From Patescibacteria group bacterium (GTDB lineage Bacteria; Patescibacteriota; Microgenomatia; UBA8517), in the NCBI GenBank assembly GCA_025999275.1, contig AP024680.1:382393-419577 (forward strand): a stretch of DNA of 37,185 bases. The letters are read 5' to 3'. The notes under the pieces are model-generated. The model was not told the origin of the DNA. It saw only the letters and a program-made list of their open reading frames with translations, and did no database searches. Numbering within the stretch: position 1 is the stretch's first letter; every line of letters starts with the position of its first letter. A program made the position numbers and the translations under genes. Below are positions 6,306-14,791 of this stretch, one piece after another.

Positions 6306-7882
6306 AAACCCCCAATTCTTTTACCTCGACTCTAAAATGGGTAAAGGATAATAAATATTATTTTTTGGCTATTTTTTTAATAGTACTACTTGGTGGTTTC
6401 TTTAGGCTTTATAGGATTTCTGATTACATGACTTTTTTGGGAGATGAGGGTAGGGATGCCTTAGTGGTTAAAAGATTGATTTTGGATGGTGATTTAGTTT
6501 TTGTTGGCCCTGGAACTTCTGTTGGTAATATGTACTTGGGACCATTTTACTATTACTTTATGGCTCCATTTTTGTTTTTTTCTAATTTTGATCCTGTTGG
6601 TCCTGCTGTTGGAGTAGCTTTATTGGGAGTTTTGACTATTATTTTTGTTTGGTATATTTCTTACAAATGGTCTGGCGGTTGGGGTTCTATTTTTGCCAGT
6701 TTTCTTTATGCAATTTCTCCTGTTGTAATCGTTTTTTCTAAACATTCTTGGAACCCAAATATTATGCCATTTTTTTCGCTTCTGTTTATTTACTCAATCT
6801 GGAAATTTTGGTATGAAAGTAAGTATAATTGGATTTTGGTTGCTAGTCTTTCTTTTGCAATTTGCCTGCAATCACATTATCTATCACTTGCACTTTTGCC
6901 ATTTTTATTTGTTTTCCTAGTACTTTCTTTTATTAAATCGGTTGAGACTAAAAAGCAAAGAAAATTTTTGATTAAGTTATTTTTATCTTTTTTTGTCTTT
7001 TTAATTTTAATGTCTCCGCTTATTATTTTTGATGCCAAGTATAATTGGCGAAACATCTTGGCAATGAGAGATTTTTTCTTTGAGAAAAGCAGTTTGGTCT
7101 CTGTATCACTTGCCAGTCACTTTTTACGTTTTTTTTCGGTTTGGGAGCTCATTTTTATAAGGTTAATTACTGGAAAAGAAGTTTTGGTTGGAAAGATAAC
7201 TTCTTATATCTTCCTTTTAATTTCTATACTTTATTCTTTATATTTGATTAAGAAGAAAGATTATTCTTGTAAATCCTTAGCATTTTTATTTACTTTTTCT
7301 TGGCTTCTAATTTCTGTTTTAGTTTTAAGTTTTTATAAAGATGCAATTTATGACCATTATCTTGGTTTTTTATTCCCAGCTCCATTTTTAATTTTGGCTT
7401 TTTGGGTAGAGAAATTAAGAAAATTTGGTGGGGTAGGTATTGTCTTTAGTTTTGTTCTCATATTTTTATTTGCTGTTTTGGATTTATTGAATTCTCCACT
7501 TAGATCTTCGCCTTCCTATCAAATGAAAAGGACTATAGAAGTATCAAAGAAAATTTTAGATGAATCAAAGGGGAATAGATTTAATTTAGCGGTTATCGCG
7601 GAGAGAAATTATGAGGGAGCGTATCTTTATTTTTTGGAACTTTGGAAAGCACCGGTTGTTATTATTGATCCTCAAAGAGCAGGTGAAACGATTACAGAGC
7701 AGCTTTTTGTAGTTTGTGAGTATGAAGACAAGAATAAATGTCAGCCGACTTCAAATCCCAAAGCAGAAGTGGCTAATTTTGGCTGGAGTAAAATAGATAA
7801 AAGTTGGGAAGTGGGTGGGGTTATACTTTTTAAGTTAGTTCATAATCCCAGCGGCCAACCACAGTATTATGAAAAGGAATAA
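6302..7882 (+). CDS. GT39/ArnT-like membrane glycosyltransferase
   Basis: The 526-residue protein has one N-terminal helix at about 20-38. The first external loop carries the GT-C acidic pair D48-E49 in LGDEGRDALVVKR, then VGPGTSVGNMYLGPFYYY. About ten more helices follow, and a soluble C-terminal domain of roughly 110 residues that should face the outside. GT39-type enzymes transfer a sugar from polyprenyl phosphate, with the loop-1 Asp as the likely catalytic base. It belongs to an in-window subfamily with the genes at 7869 and 9370 (C-half), sharing D(E/Q)xRDA. It is coupled to the upstream GT2 through a 4-bp overlap and overlaps the next gene by 14 bp. Confidence 0.87.
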   Translation: MKTPNSFTSTLKWVKDNKYYFLAIFLIVLLGGFFRLYRISDYMTFLGDEGRDALVVKRLILDGDLVFVGPGTSVGNMYLGPFYYYFMAPFLFFSNFDPVGPAVGVALLGVLTIIFVWYISYKWSGGWGSIFASFLYAISPVVIVFSKHSWNPNIMPFFSLLFIYSIWKFWYESKYNWILVASLSFAICLQSHYLSLALLPFLFVFLVLSFIKSVETKKQRKFLIKLFLSFFVFLILMSPLIIFDAKYNWRNILAMRDFFFEKSSLVSVSLASHFLRFFSVWELIFIRLITGKEVLVGKITSYIFLLISILYSLYLIKKKDYSCKSLAFLFTFSWLLISVLVLSFYKDAIYDHYLGFLFPAPFLILAFWVEKLRKFGGVGIVFSFVLIFLFAVLDLLNSPLRSSPSYQMKRTIEVSKKILDESKGNRFNLAVIAERNYEGAYLYFLELWKAPVVIIDPQRAGETITEQLFVVCEYEDKNKCQPTSNPKAEVANFGWSKIDKSWEVGGVILFKLVHNPSGQPQYYEKE

Positions 7883-9365
7883 GAGATCCAATCTTTCTTT
7901 TTTTGAGCCTGTTTTATTTTTGATTTTAATTTTTGGCCTCTTTATTAGAATTTTTCATCTGGATAGGTTCTTGGGGTTTTATTTTGATCAGGGTAGAGAT
8001 GCTCTTGTTATCTGGGATTTTATAAAAAGTGGAAAGTTATTTTTGATTGGACCAACAATTGGGCCAACAATGGGTGTTGGAGATGTACCAAGAGGTCCTT
8101 GGTATTTATGGCTTCTTATTCCTTTTTATTGGTTAGGTAAAGGTAATCCTGTTATTCCTGCTTATTTTCTTGTTTTCTCTCAAGTTCTTTCTTTTGCTAT
8201 TTTGTATTTTGTTTTTTCTAAATTGGGGGAAAAATTTGTTGCAGTTTCTTCTCTTGTTATATCTGTTTTTTCTTTTAGTTTGGTCTTGTCTTCCCACTGG
8301 CTTTCAAATCCAACTTTTTTGTATTTTTTGAGCGCGTTATTTCTTTGGTTTCTGTTAAAAATAGCTGATGAGAAAAGATGGGCATTTTTAGCTTCTGGGT
8401 TTTTATCTGGTCTTGCTATTCATTTTGGTGGATCAGCTGATATATTCTATCCTTTGATTGCTTTTTTAGTTGCTTTTATTTGGTCTAGAAAATTAATTAA
8501 CCTCAAAAATATTTTTTATTTTTTCTTTTTTTATTGTTTTTCCCTTTTGCCTCAGATTATTTTTGATATTCGTCACAGTGGGATAATAAGGAAAGGTTTA
8601 TGGCAGTTTATTAATTCTTCGCGGTCTTTTAGTTTTTATTTTTGGGATCTTTTGCCCTCGCGGATTTCTCTTTATCTTGATACTTTTTCTGAGGTTGTTT
8701 GGGGGCAAAGAAGTTTTCTTTTTGTTTTGTTTTTTATTGCAATTTTTCTTGTTGCTATTTTGAAATCACAAGAAATCAAAAATAATAAATATTTTCAAGT
8801 AATACTTATTTCAGTATTTATTCCCCTTGTTGGTATGCTTTTTATAAAAGGGGAGAAAGGAATAATTTATGGATATTATTTCACTGGTTTTTATATTTTT
8901 TGGATAGTGTTTTTTTCTTTTCTTCTGAAATTTATTTCTAAAGGTTTTTTAGGTAAGGTAGTCATTTTCCTTTTCCTATTTGCATTTATTGGTAGGAATT
9001 TATATCTTGTTTCAAGGTATTTTAAGTATGACTATAGAAAATATAATCCTATTATTCTAGAGGATCAGCTTTTAGCAATTGATTGGATTTATAAGGATAC
9101 TACTGATTGTAATTTTAATGTTGATTTTTATGTACCCCCAGTTATTCCTTATGCCTATAATTATCTTTTTAAGTGGTATGGTTTTTCAAAGTATGGCTGT
9201 TTGCCCAAAGAGGAGAGTGTTAAAACACTTTACACTCTGAGTGAAAAAGACGATTCTCATCCAGAAAGGCTTTCAAATTGGCTTATGAGGCAAGATACTA
9301 TAGGGAAGGTAGAAAAGGAAGCAATTTTTGGCAATATTAAAATAGAACGAAGAGCTAGGATTTAG
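7869..9365 (+). CDS. GT39-like membrane glycosyltransferase with DQ instead of DE
   Basis: This 498-residue multi-pass protein is a close structural paralogue of the preceding gene. The loop-1 motif is YFDQGRDALVIWD: the Asp (D40) is kept but the following Glu is Gln (Q41). GPTIGPTMGVGDVPRGPWY follows, parallel to GPGTSVGNMYLGPFY in the neighbour. The C-terminal external domain of about 100 residues is rich in Tyr, Asp and Lys. It overlaps the gene before by 14 bp and is followed after 4 bp by the next one, so it is in the same operon. Activity is likely because the Asp is retained, but acceptor or donor choice may differ. Confidence 0.83.
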   Translation: MKRNKRSNLSFFEPVLFLILIFGLFIRIFHLDRFLGFYFDQGRDALVIWDFIKSGKLFLIGPTIGPTMGVGDVPRGPWYLWLLIPFYWLGKGNPVIPAYFLVFSQVLSFAILYFVFSKLGEKFVAVSSLVISVFSFSLVLSSHWLSNPTFLYFLSALFLWFLLKIADEKRWAFLASGFLSGLAIHFGGSADIFYPLIAFLVAFIWSRKLINLKNIFYFFFFYCFSLLPQIIFDIRHSGIIRKGLWQFINSSRSFSFYFWDLLPSRISLYLDTFSEVVWGQRSFLFVLFFIAIFLVAILKSQEIKNNKYFQVILISVFIPLVGMLFIKGEKGIIYGYYFTGFYIFWIVFFSFLLKFISKGFLGKVVIFLFLFAFIGRNLYLVSRYFKYDYRKYNPIILEDQLLAIDWIYKDTTDCNFNVDFYVPPVIPYAYNYLFKWYGFSKYGCLPKEESVKTLYTLSEKDDSHPERLSNWLMRQDTIGKVEKEAIFGNIKIERRARI

Positions 9366-9369
9366 TTTT

Positions 9370-12300
9370 ATGAAAAAGATTTTTCTATCTTTTAAGAAAA
9401 GTTGGGATATTTGGGTTTTTATAATTCTTTTTATTTCTGTTTTTTGGACGTCTCGTTTCTTCTTATCAAGCGATTGTTTTTATTCTCATGATTTGGACTA
9501 TAACCTAGCCAGGGGTCTTGAGGCATTTCAATCGATTAAACTGGGCAACATTCCTTTAAGGTGGGCTGGTAATATTAACAATGGTTGTGGTGTGCCTGTT
9601 TTTAATTTTTTCTATCCACTTGGTTATTACCTACTTGCCTCCTTCTATTTTTTGACTGGTAGTGTTTTATTGTCTTGGAAATTATTAGTTTTAATTTGCC
9701 TTTTTATTGGCTCGTGGTTTTTTTATCTTTGGGGAAAAGAAAGTATTGGTGATAGACTATCTTCTTTTATTGGGTCCTTCATTTATCTTTTTGCGCCATA
9801 TCGTTTTTTGTTGGTGTTTGTGAGGGGTTCTTTAGAATTTTTGGCTTATGCTATTTTTCCAATTCTTTTGTTTTTATTTTTTAGATTTTTAAGAGAGAGA
9901 AAAAATAAAAAAGAACTTCTTTATTCATTTTTGCTTTCTTTTGCAGGAGCCTTGTTTATTCTTTCTCACAATATAGTGGTGATGGTTATGCTTCCTATTT
10001 TTTTGCTGATAATAATTTTTGAGTTAATAAAAGGAGGTTTGGGAAAAAGAAAGTTTTTATTGCTGTCTTTTTCTTTCTTGAGCATGTTTGGTTTGAGTTC
10101 TTTTTTTGTTGGCCCTGCTTTATTGGAGAAGAAGTATGTTAAGTTGGGTTATTTAAATATAGTAAATTACAAAGATCATTTTCCAACATTGTTTCAGCTA
10201 ATTCGTTCAAGGTGGGGCTATTTCTTTTCCGTGGCTGGAGAAAATGATGGAATGTCTTTTATGCTTGGTTATGCTCAGTGGTTTGTTTTATTAATTTCTG
10301 TTTTAGTAATTTTTTATTTGTTTTTTTCTGGCAGAGACAAAATAAAATCTTTTTTAAGTAAACGCTGGTTATTCTTTTATCTGCTACTTTCTTTTTTTAC
10401 GATTTTTCTTATTTTGCCTCAGTCTAGTTTTATATGGGATAAAATAGGGATTTTATCTCAAGTTCAGTATCCTTGGAGGCTGATTGGAGTAGCTGTTTTT
10501 GCGATTTCAGCTTTAAGTGTTTATCTCTTTTCTTTATTGAAGAAGAATTTTGTTTATTGGCTTCTATTTTTTATCACTTTGTTTTTAGCATTTTTTGGCA
10601 ATCGAAATCATCTAAGAGTATTAAATTCTTGCCAAGGTAGAGAGTTGTTGTATAAAAATTTTGTTAATCACTATGTCTCTTTTGTTGGTACAACCACTAT
10701 AGCTGATGAAATACTTTCTCTTAATTCTCTATCAGCCTGTTTTGTGGGAGACAAATTTATCATTTCCGATGAAGTATCTTATGATTTTGTTTCTCGCAAT
10801 GCTTTATCAGGTGTTTTTAAACTTAGTTTAGGCGATAAGAAGCCTGAGAAATTAATCTTTTCTCTTGAATATTTTCCTGGAGCTTATGTTTTTGAAGTGA
10901 ATGGCAAAGAAAATATTCCTTATCAAGATTGCTCTGGAAGAGTGTGTATTGATGGCAAAGAATTTTCAGATTATAGCCTTGTTTCTTGGTATATTGTTCA
11001 AACTCCAATACAAAAGTTTTTTAATTATTTGAGCTTGTTTTTCTTAATTGTATGGTTTTTGATATTGGCTGGTCTTTACAAGAAGAAAAATATAGTTTTT
11101 ATTTTGATTCTTGGCTTGTTTTTGTTTTTTAGATTCTACCAGATAGACAAGCGTTTACTTTTTGGTTGGGATCAGGAAAGGGACGCCTTCACGGTTAAAA
11201 GTATACTTGAAGGCGAGTTAACTTTGCTTGGTCCAAGGGTGGTTGGGGTAAATGGGTTTTTCTTGCCTCCTTATTTTTTCTATATTCTTTCTCCATTTTA
11301 TCTTTTGTTTAAAGGCAATCCGTTGGCTTCTTTGATCGTGTTCCTTTTCTTTTATTTAGCTTCTTTCTTTTTGGCTTCATATTTTTTGTTATCGAAAATT
11401 TTTAGCAGTCGGGTCTCTTATTTATTTTTGATTATTTGGTCAATTTTACCAGCCGGGATTTTGATTGATCGTATTGTTTGGAATCCTCTTCTTGTTCCAT
11501 TGTTTTTTATTCTTATAATTTATCTTTTTTACAAATATCTTCAGAGTAAAAAGATTTATTGGTTCTGGATTCTTTCCACTGTTTATTTTTTGGGTATTTC
11601 TTTCCATATTCAACTTGCTTTTTATTTGCTGTTTTTGGTTCTTGCCTTGTTTGTTGGCGGTAAGGAGCCTATTTTCAAAAAATTATTGATTGTATTATTG
11701 AGTTTTTTAGTTGTATTTTTGCCACTTATTATCTTTGATTTTAGGCATAATTTCCTAAACTTGAAGTTGATTATGAATGCCGGTAATTTTGGTCTTGATC
11801 GAGGTGGAATGGTCGAGGTTTGGAACAATTTTGTCTCAATGGTTTTTGGTTTTAGGTTTTCTTTTTTTTTCTCTTCCATTTTTTACTTTTTGATTTTATT
11901 TTTGTCTTCTGCTCTTTATAAGATTGAGAATGATGTTTCTAGAAAGAAGGTTATTCTGGGTATGATTTTGGTTTTGTTATTGGCTTTTATAATTTTTGCT
12001 TTTGTATATCCTTTTCGTCCTTCTGAATATTATTTCAATTTTGTTTTGCCTTTGTTTGTCCTAGTATTTTCTTTGTGGATAGACAGATTGTTGAGGAAAA
12101 AGCTTATTTTGCTAAATCTTGTTTTGGTTTTTATTTTGGTGTTTTTCTTCAAACACTCCTTGAATTTTATTGGTCCTGACACTGAAAGTATTTATTTTAA
12201 AGAAAAATTAATTTCTAGCCTTAAGGCTGTTTCTTATTCAAGAGCTAGTTTTGATATTTCTTTGGATTTTAAAGAAGGTCGAGATGCTGGATTTTATTAT

Positions 12301-12441
12301 CTTCTTAATTTTAACAGGCTTAGTTATAACAAAAGAGATGGCTCGGCTTTAATTAGAATAGTAAGCCCGAGTTATGATAAATGCCAGATTAGTGTTTACA
12401 ATTATTCTATTTGTTTTAATCCAGTAGACTTTGGATGGTAG
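9370..12441 (+). CDS. Double GT-C fusion: PTPS-related/YfhO-like module plus GT39-like module
   Basis: At 1023 residues this is about twice the usual length. Residues 1-560 form a YfhO/6-pyruvoyl-tetrahydropterin-synthase-related membrane module. It has SHDLDYNLARG in the first loop (D41, D43), IPLRWAGNINNGCGVPVFNF, APYRFLLVFVRG, an SHN motif, and a small external beta-type segment with YFPGAYVFEVNG. Residues 570-1023 are a GT39-like module with D601-Q602 in GWDQERDAFTVK and GPRVVGVNGFFLPPYFF. The two halves would put two glycosyltransferases in one chain. The first module recurs at 22616 fused to a GT2. A TAGGAT element 9 nt before the ATG could serve as a weak ribosome binding site. Confidence 0.85.
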   Translation: MKKIFLSFKKSWDIWVFIILFISVFWTSRFFLSSDCFYSHDLDYNLARGLEAFQSIKLGNIPLRWAGNINNGCGVPVFNFFYPLGYYLLASFYFLTGSVLLSWKLLVLICLFIGSWFFYLWGKESIGDRLSSFIGSFIYLFAPYRFLLVFVRGSLEFLAYAIFPILLFLFFRFLRERKNKKELLYSFLLSFAGALFILSHNIVVMVMLPIFLLIIIFELIKGGLGKRKFLLLSFSFLSMFGLSSFFVGPALLEKKYVKLGYLNIVNYKDHFPTLFQLIRSRWGYFFSVAGENDGMSFMLGYAQWFVLLISVLVIFYLFFSGRDKIKSFLSKRWLFFYLLLSFFTIFLILPQSSFIWDKIGILSQVQYPWRLIGVAVFAISALSVYLFSLLKKNFVYWLLFFITLFLAFFGNRNHLRVLNSCQGRELLYKNFVNHYVSFVGTTTIADEILSLNSLSACFVGDKFIISDEVSYDFVSRNALSGVFKLSLGDKKPEKLIFSLEYFPGAYVFEVNGKENIPYQDCSGRVCIDGKEFSDYSLVSWYIVQTPIQKFFNYLSLFFLIVWFLILAGLYKKKNIVFILILGLFLFFRFYQIDKRLLFGWDQERDAFTVKSILEGELTLLGPRVVGVNGFFLPPYFFYILSPFYLLFKGNPLASLIVFLFFYLASFFLASYFLLSKIFSSRVSYLFLIIWSILPAGILIDRIVWNPLLVPLFFILIIYLFYKYLQSKKIYWFWILSTVYFLGISFHIQLAFYLLFLVLALFVGGKEPIFKKLLIVLLSFLVVFLPLIIFDFRHNFLNLKLIMNAGNFGLDRGGMVEVWNNFVSMVFGFRFSFFFSSIFYFLILFLSSALYKIENDVSRKKVILGMILVLLLAFIIFAFVYPFRPSEYYFNFVLPLFVLVFSLWIDRLLRKKLILLNLVLVFILVFFFKHSLNFIGPDTESIYFKEKLISSLKAVSYSRASFDISLDFKEGRDAGFYYLLNFNRLSYNKRDGSALIRIVSPSYDKCQISVYNYSICFNPVDFGW

Positions 12442-12458
12442 TTTATTAGAGAATTTGA

Positions 12459-12464
12459 TAAGAT
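12459..12464 (+). promoter_or_regulatory. Predicted -10 box
   Basis: TAAGAT ends 7 nt before the ATG at 12472, with no Shine-Dalgarno sequence between. No well-spaced -35 was seen. It supports the ATG at 12472 over the TTG at 12469. Confidence 0.35.
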
Positions 12465-12471
12465 ATCTTTG

Positions 12472-13236
12472 ATGGCTAATATTTTTCTTTCAGTAATAAT
12501 TCCTTGCTACAACGAGCGGGAGAATATTAAAAGGGGAGTTCTTGAAGAGGTTTATGACTTCTTGAAGAGAAAGAAGTTTGGTTGGGAAGTAATAATTTCT
12601 GATGATGGAAGTAGTGATGAGAGTAGGGATTTAGTTAGAAAGAAACTGAAGGATCTAAAAGGTTTTATTCTTCTTGAAAATCCTCATGGTGGCAAACCTT
12701 CAGCTCTTCTTTCAGGAATTAAGAAAGCTAAAGGTAGATATATTTTGTTTTCTGATATGGACCAATCTACACCAATTGGGGAGCTTGAAAAACTCTTGCC
12801 ATACACTAAAGATAATACCGAAGCAATAATAGGCTCCAGAGGAGTTGTTAGAAAAGATTTTCCGATTTACAGAAAAATTGGTGCAGTTGTTTTTATGATG
12901 ATAAGAAGACTTATGATTTTACCTGAAATTGTTGATACCCAGTGTGGATTTAAGCTTTTTAGGGCAGATATTTTAAAGGATATCTTCCCCAAGCTTGAGT
13001 TTTTTAAAGATAAAAGGGAAAAGGTTGGGTGGATTGTAACTTCTTATGATGTTGAGCTTTTGCATCTGATTAAAAAACATGGTGGAAAGATAGTTGAAGT
13101 TCCTGTATTTTGGCAGGATAGAGATGAAAGCAAAACTAAAGGCTCTTCTTTATCAAAATATATAAAAGAATCAAAAAATATGTTCCTGCAAATTATTAGA
13201 GTTAGAATTAATGAGTTGCGAGGTCTTTATAATTAA
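12472..13236 (+). CDS. ALG5/DPM1-like GT2 glycosyltransferase
   Basis: The 254-residue enzyme resembles dolichyl-phosphate beta-glucosyltransferase (ALG5) more than plain DPM1. It begins FLSVIIPCYNERENI, then ISDDGSSDES, NPHGGKPSALLSGI and SDMDQSTPIGELEKLL, where DMD is the metal-binding DxD. It continues with IIGSRGV and a DTQCGFKLFRAD motif typical of this clade. It would make polyprenyl-phosphate glucose or a related donor at the cytoplasmic face. The next gene, a GT39-like enzyme, starts 2 nt after the stop and could use that donor. I take the ATG one codon inside the TTG start because it fits the -10 spacing. Confidence 0.9.
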   Translation: MANIFLSVIIPCYNERENIKRGVLEEVYDFLKRKKFGWEVIISDDGSSDESRDLVRKKLKDLKGFILLENPHGGKPSALLSGIKKAKGRYILFSDMDQSTPIGELEKLLPYTKDNTEAIIGSRGVVRKDFPIYRKIGAVVFMMIRRLMILPEIVDTQCGFKLFRADILKDIFPKLEFFKDKREKVGWIVTSYDVELLHLIKKHGGKIVEVPVFWQDRDESKTKGSSLSKYIKESKNMFLQIIRVRINELRGLYN

Positions 13237-13238
13237 TT

Positions 13239-14759
13239 ATGGACTTCTTTGGGAATTTTAGGAAATATTTTTTTTTGATATTTTCTATCTTCGCCGCCGG
13301 CTTTTTGTTTAGGATTGTTAACCTTACTTCTTGGCCCATTTTTGCCGATGAGGCAATCTATATTAGATGGGCTCAGGTTATGAGAGCCGAAGAGACTCTT
13401 AGGTTCTTACCTCTATCTGATGGGAAACAACCCCTTTTTATGTGGTCTATGATACCCTTTTTGAAGATTTTTTCAGACCCTCTTTTTGCAGGTAGATTTT
13501 TGTCAGTAGTTTGTGGAGTTTTATCAATGCTTGGTATTTTAATTTTTTCTTTTTTAATTTTTAAAAATTTGAAAATTAGTATTTTTGCCTTGTTCTTGTA
13601 TGCCATTTCACCTTTTAATGTTTTTTTTGAAAGACTATCTTTGGTTGATAGCATGCTTTCAATGTTTGGCCTTTGGAGCTTTATTTTTGCTTTCTTGGCG
13701 CTAAAGAAAAGAAGAATGGATTTTGCTATTTTTTCTGGCTTTTGTCTTGGTGGGGCATTGATTACCAAATCACCAGCTTTATTTTTTGTTTTGCTTTTAC
13801 CTTTGATATTGCTTCTTTTAGATTGGGAGAAATCACTTAAGAAAAAATTATCTAGCTTGAAAGTTTATTTTTCTCTTTTTGCCATTATTTACATTATTGC
13901 CTATGCTATTTACAATATTTTGCGTTTAGGCCCAAATTTTCATCTTTTAGCCTCTCGCAATCTTGATTATGTTTTTCCAATTTCTCATGTCTTAGAAAGT
14001 CCATTTAATCCTTTTCTAGGACATCTAAAGGATGTTTTTGTTTGGTTTTTATATTTTTCTTCTCCGTTTATGTTAATTCTTTTTTTAATTGGGATTTGGG
14101 AAGGGTTTGTTGCTTTTAGGAAGCAGACTGTTTTTTTGCTTGTTGTTTTTGTTATTCCCATCTTGATCCAATCTGAATATGCTAAAGTTTTTACGGCTCG
14201 CTACATTCTTTTTGTTTTACCGTATTTTATTTTAGTTTCTTCCTTGTCTATTCTTGCAATTAAGAAGTTAAAATTTTTATTTTTGGGACTTTTTTCTGGT
14301 TTTATTTTATTTTCCCTTTTTCAAGTTATTACCTTTGCTTTTGTTAGGGAATCATCACTCTTGCCAGAAAATGAGCGTTCTGGATATCTAGAAGAGTGGA
14401 CGGCTGGTTATGGAATAAAGGAGGTCTCATCTTATTTGATTGACTTTTATAAGAAAAATCAGGAAAAAGAAATTGTTGTTGGAACTGAAGGTTTTTTTGG
14501 CACATTGCCTGATGGCTTGCAGATTTATCTTAACTCATATCCAAATATAAAAGTTTTGGGTTTGGGGCTTAACTTCAGGGAAATACCCAAACCACTTCTT
14601 GATTCCTCAAAAAACGGTACTCCCACTTTTTTTGTTTTTAATGACTCAAGGGGGGATATTTCAAATTATTCTAATGCTTCTATGATTGCAAGTTATCCAA
14701 AAACAAAAAAGAATAATGGCAGTTTTGAAAGCCTCCTTTTTTACAGAATTATGCCTTAA
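13239..14759 (+). CDS. GT39/ArnT-like membrane glycosyltransferase
   Basis: This 506-residue multi-pass protein has the classical bacterial GT39 start: a first helix at 9-25, FRIVNLTSWPIFADEAIYIRW with the DE pair around residue 37, then SDGKQPLFMW, matching the GKPPL(F/Y) loop of ArnT/PMT enzymes. About ten helices follow, then a C-terminal external domain from about residue 385 (EEWTAGYGIKEVSSYL). That domain resembles the nucleoside-independent periplasmic domain of long GT39 proteins. Donor is a polyprenyl-phosphate sugar by family. A T9 run at 13268-13276 lies in the first helix codons and leaves the frame intact. Confidence 0.88.
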   Translation: MDFFGNFRKYFFLIFSIFAAGFLFRIVNLTSWPIFADEAIYIRWAQVMRAEETLRFLPLSDGKQPLFMWSMIPFLKIFSDPLFAGRFLSVVCGVLSMLGILIFSFLIFKNLKISIFALFLYAISPFNVFFERLSLVDSMLSMFGLWSFIFAFLALKKRRMDFAIFSGFCLGGALITKSPALFFVLLLPLILLLLDWEKSLKKKLSSLKVYFSLFAIIYIIAYAIYNILRLGPNFHLLASRNLDYVFPISHVLESPFNPFLGHLKDVFVWFLYFSSPFMLILFLIGIWEGFVAFRKQTVFLLVVFVIPILIQSEYAKVFTARYILFVLPYFILVSSLSILAIKKLKFLFLGLFSGFILFSLFQVITFAFVRESSLLPENERSGYLEEWTAGYGIKEVSSYLIDFYKKNQEKEIVVGTEGFFGTLPDGLQIYLNSYPNIKVLGLGLNFREIPKPLLDSSKNGTPTFFVFNDSRGDISNYSNASMIASYPKTKKNNGSFESLLFYRIMP

Positions 14760-14776
14760 GGTAAACATCTCTTTCG

Positions 14777-14785
14777 TGATAAAAT
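14777..14785 (+). promoter_or_regulatory. Predicted extended -10 promoter
   Basis: TGATAAAAT, an extended -10 (TGn plus TAAAAT at 14780-14785), ends 6 nt before the GTG start at 14792. This supports GTG as the true start of the flippase gene. Confidence 0.5.
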
Positions 14786-14791
14786 CAATTT

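Noticed and set aside
13373-13768. 131-residue open frame on the minus strand
   Set aside because: Antisense to the GT39-like gene at 13239, with shadow-type Lys/Ile-rich composition.
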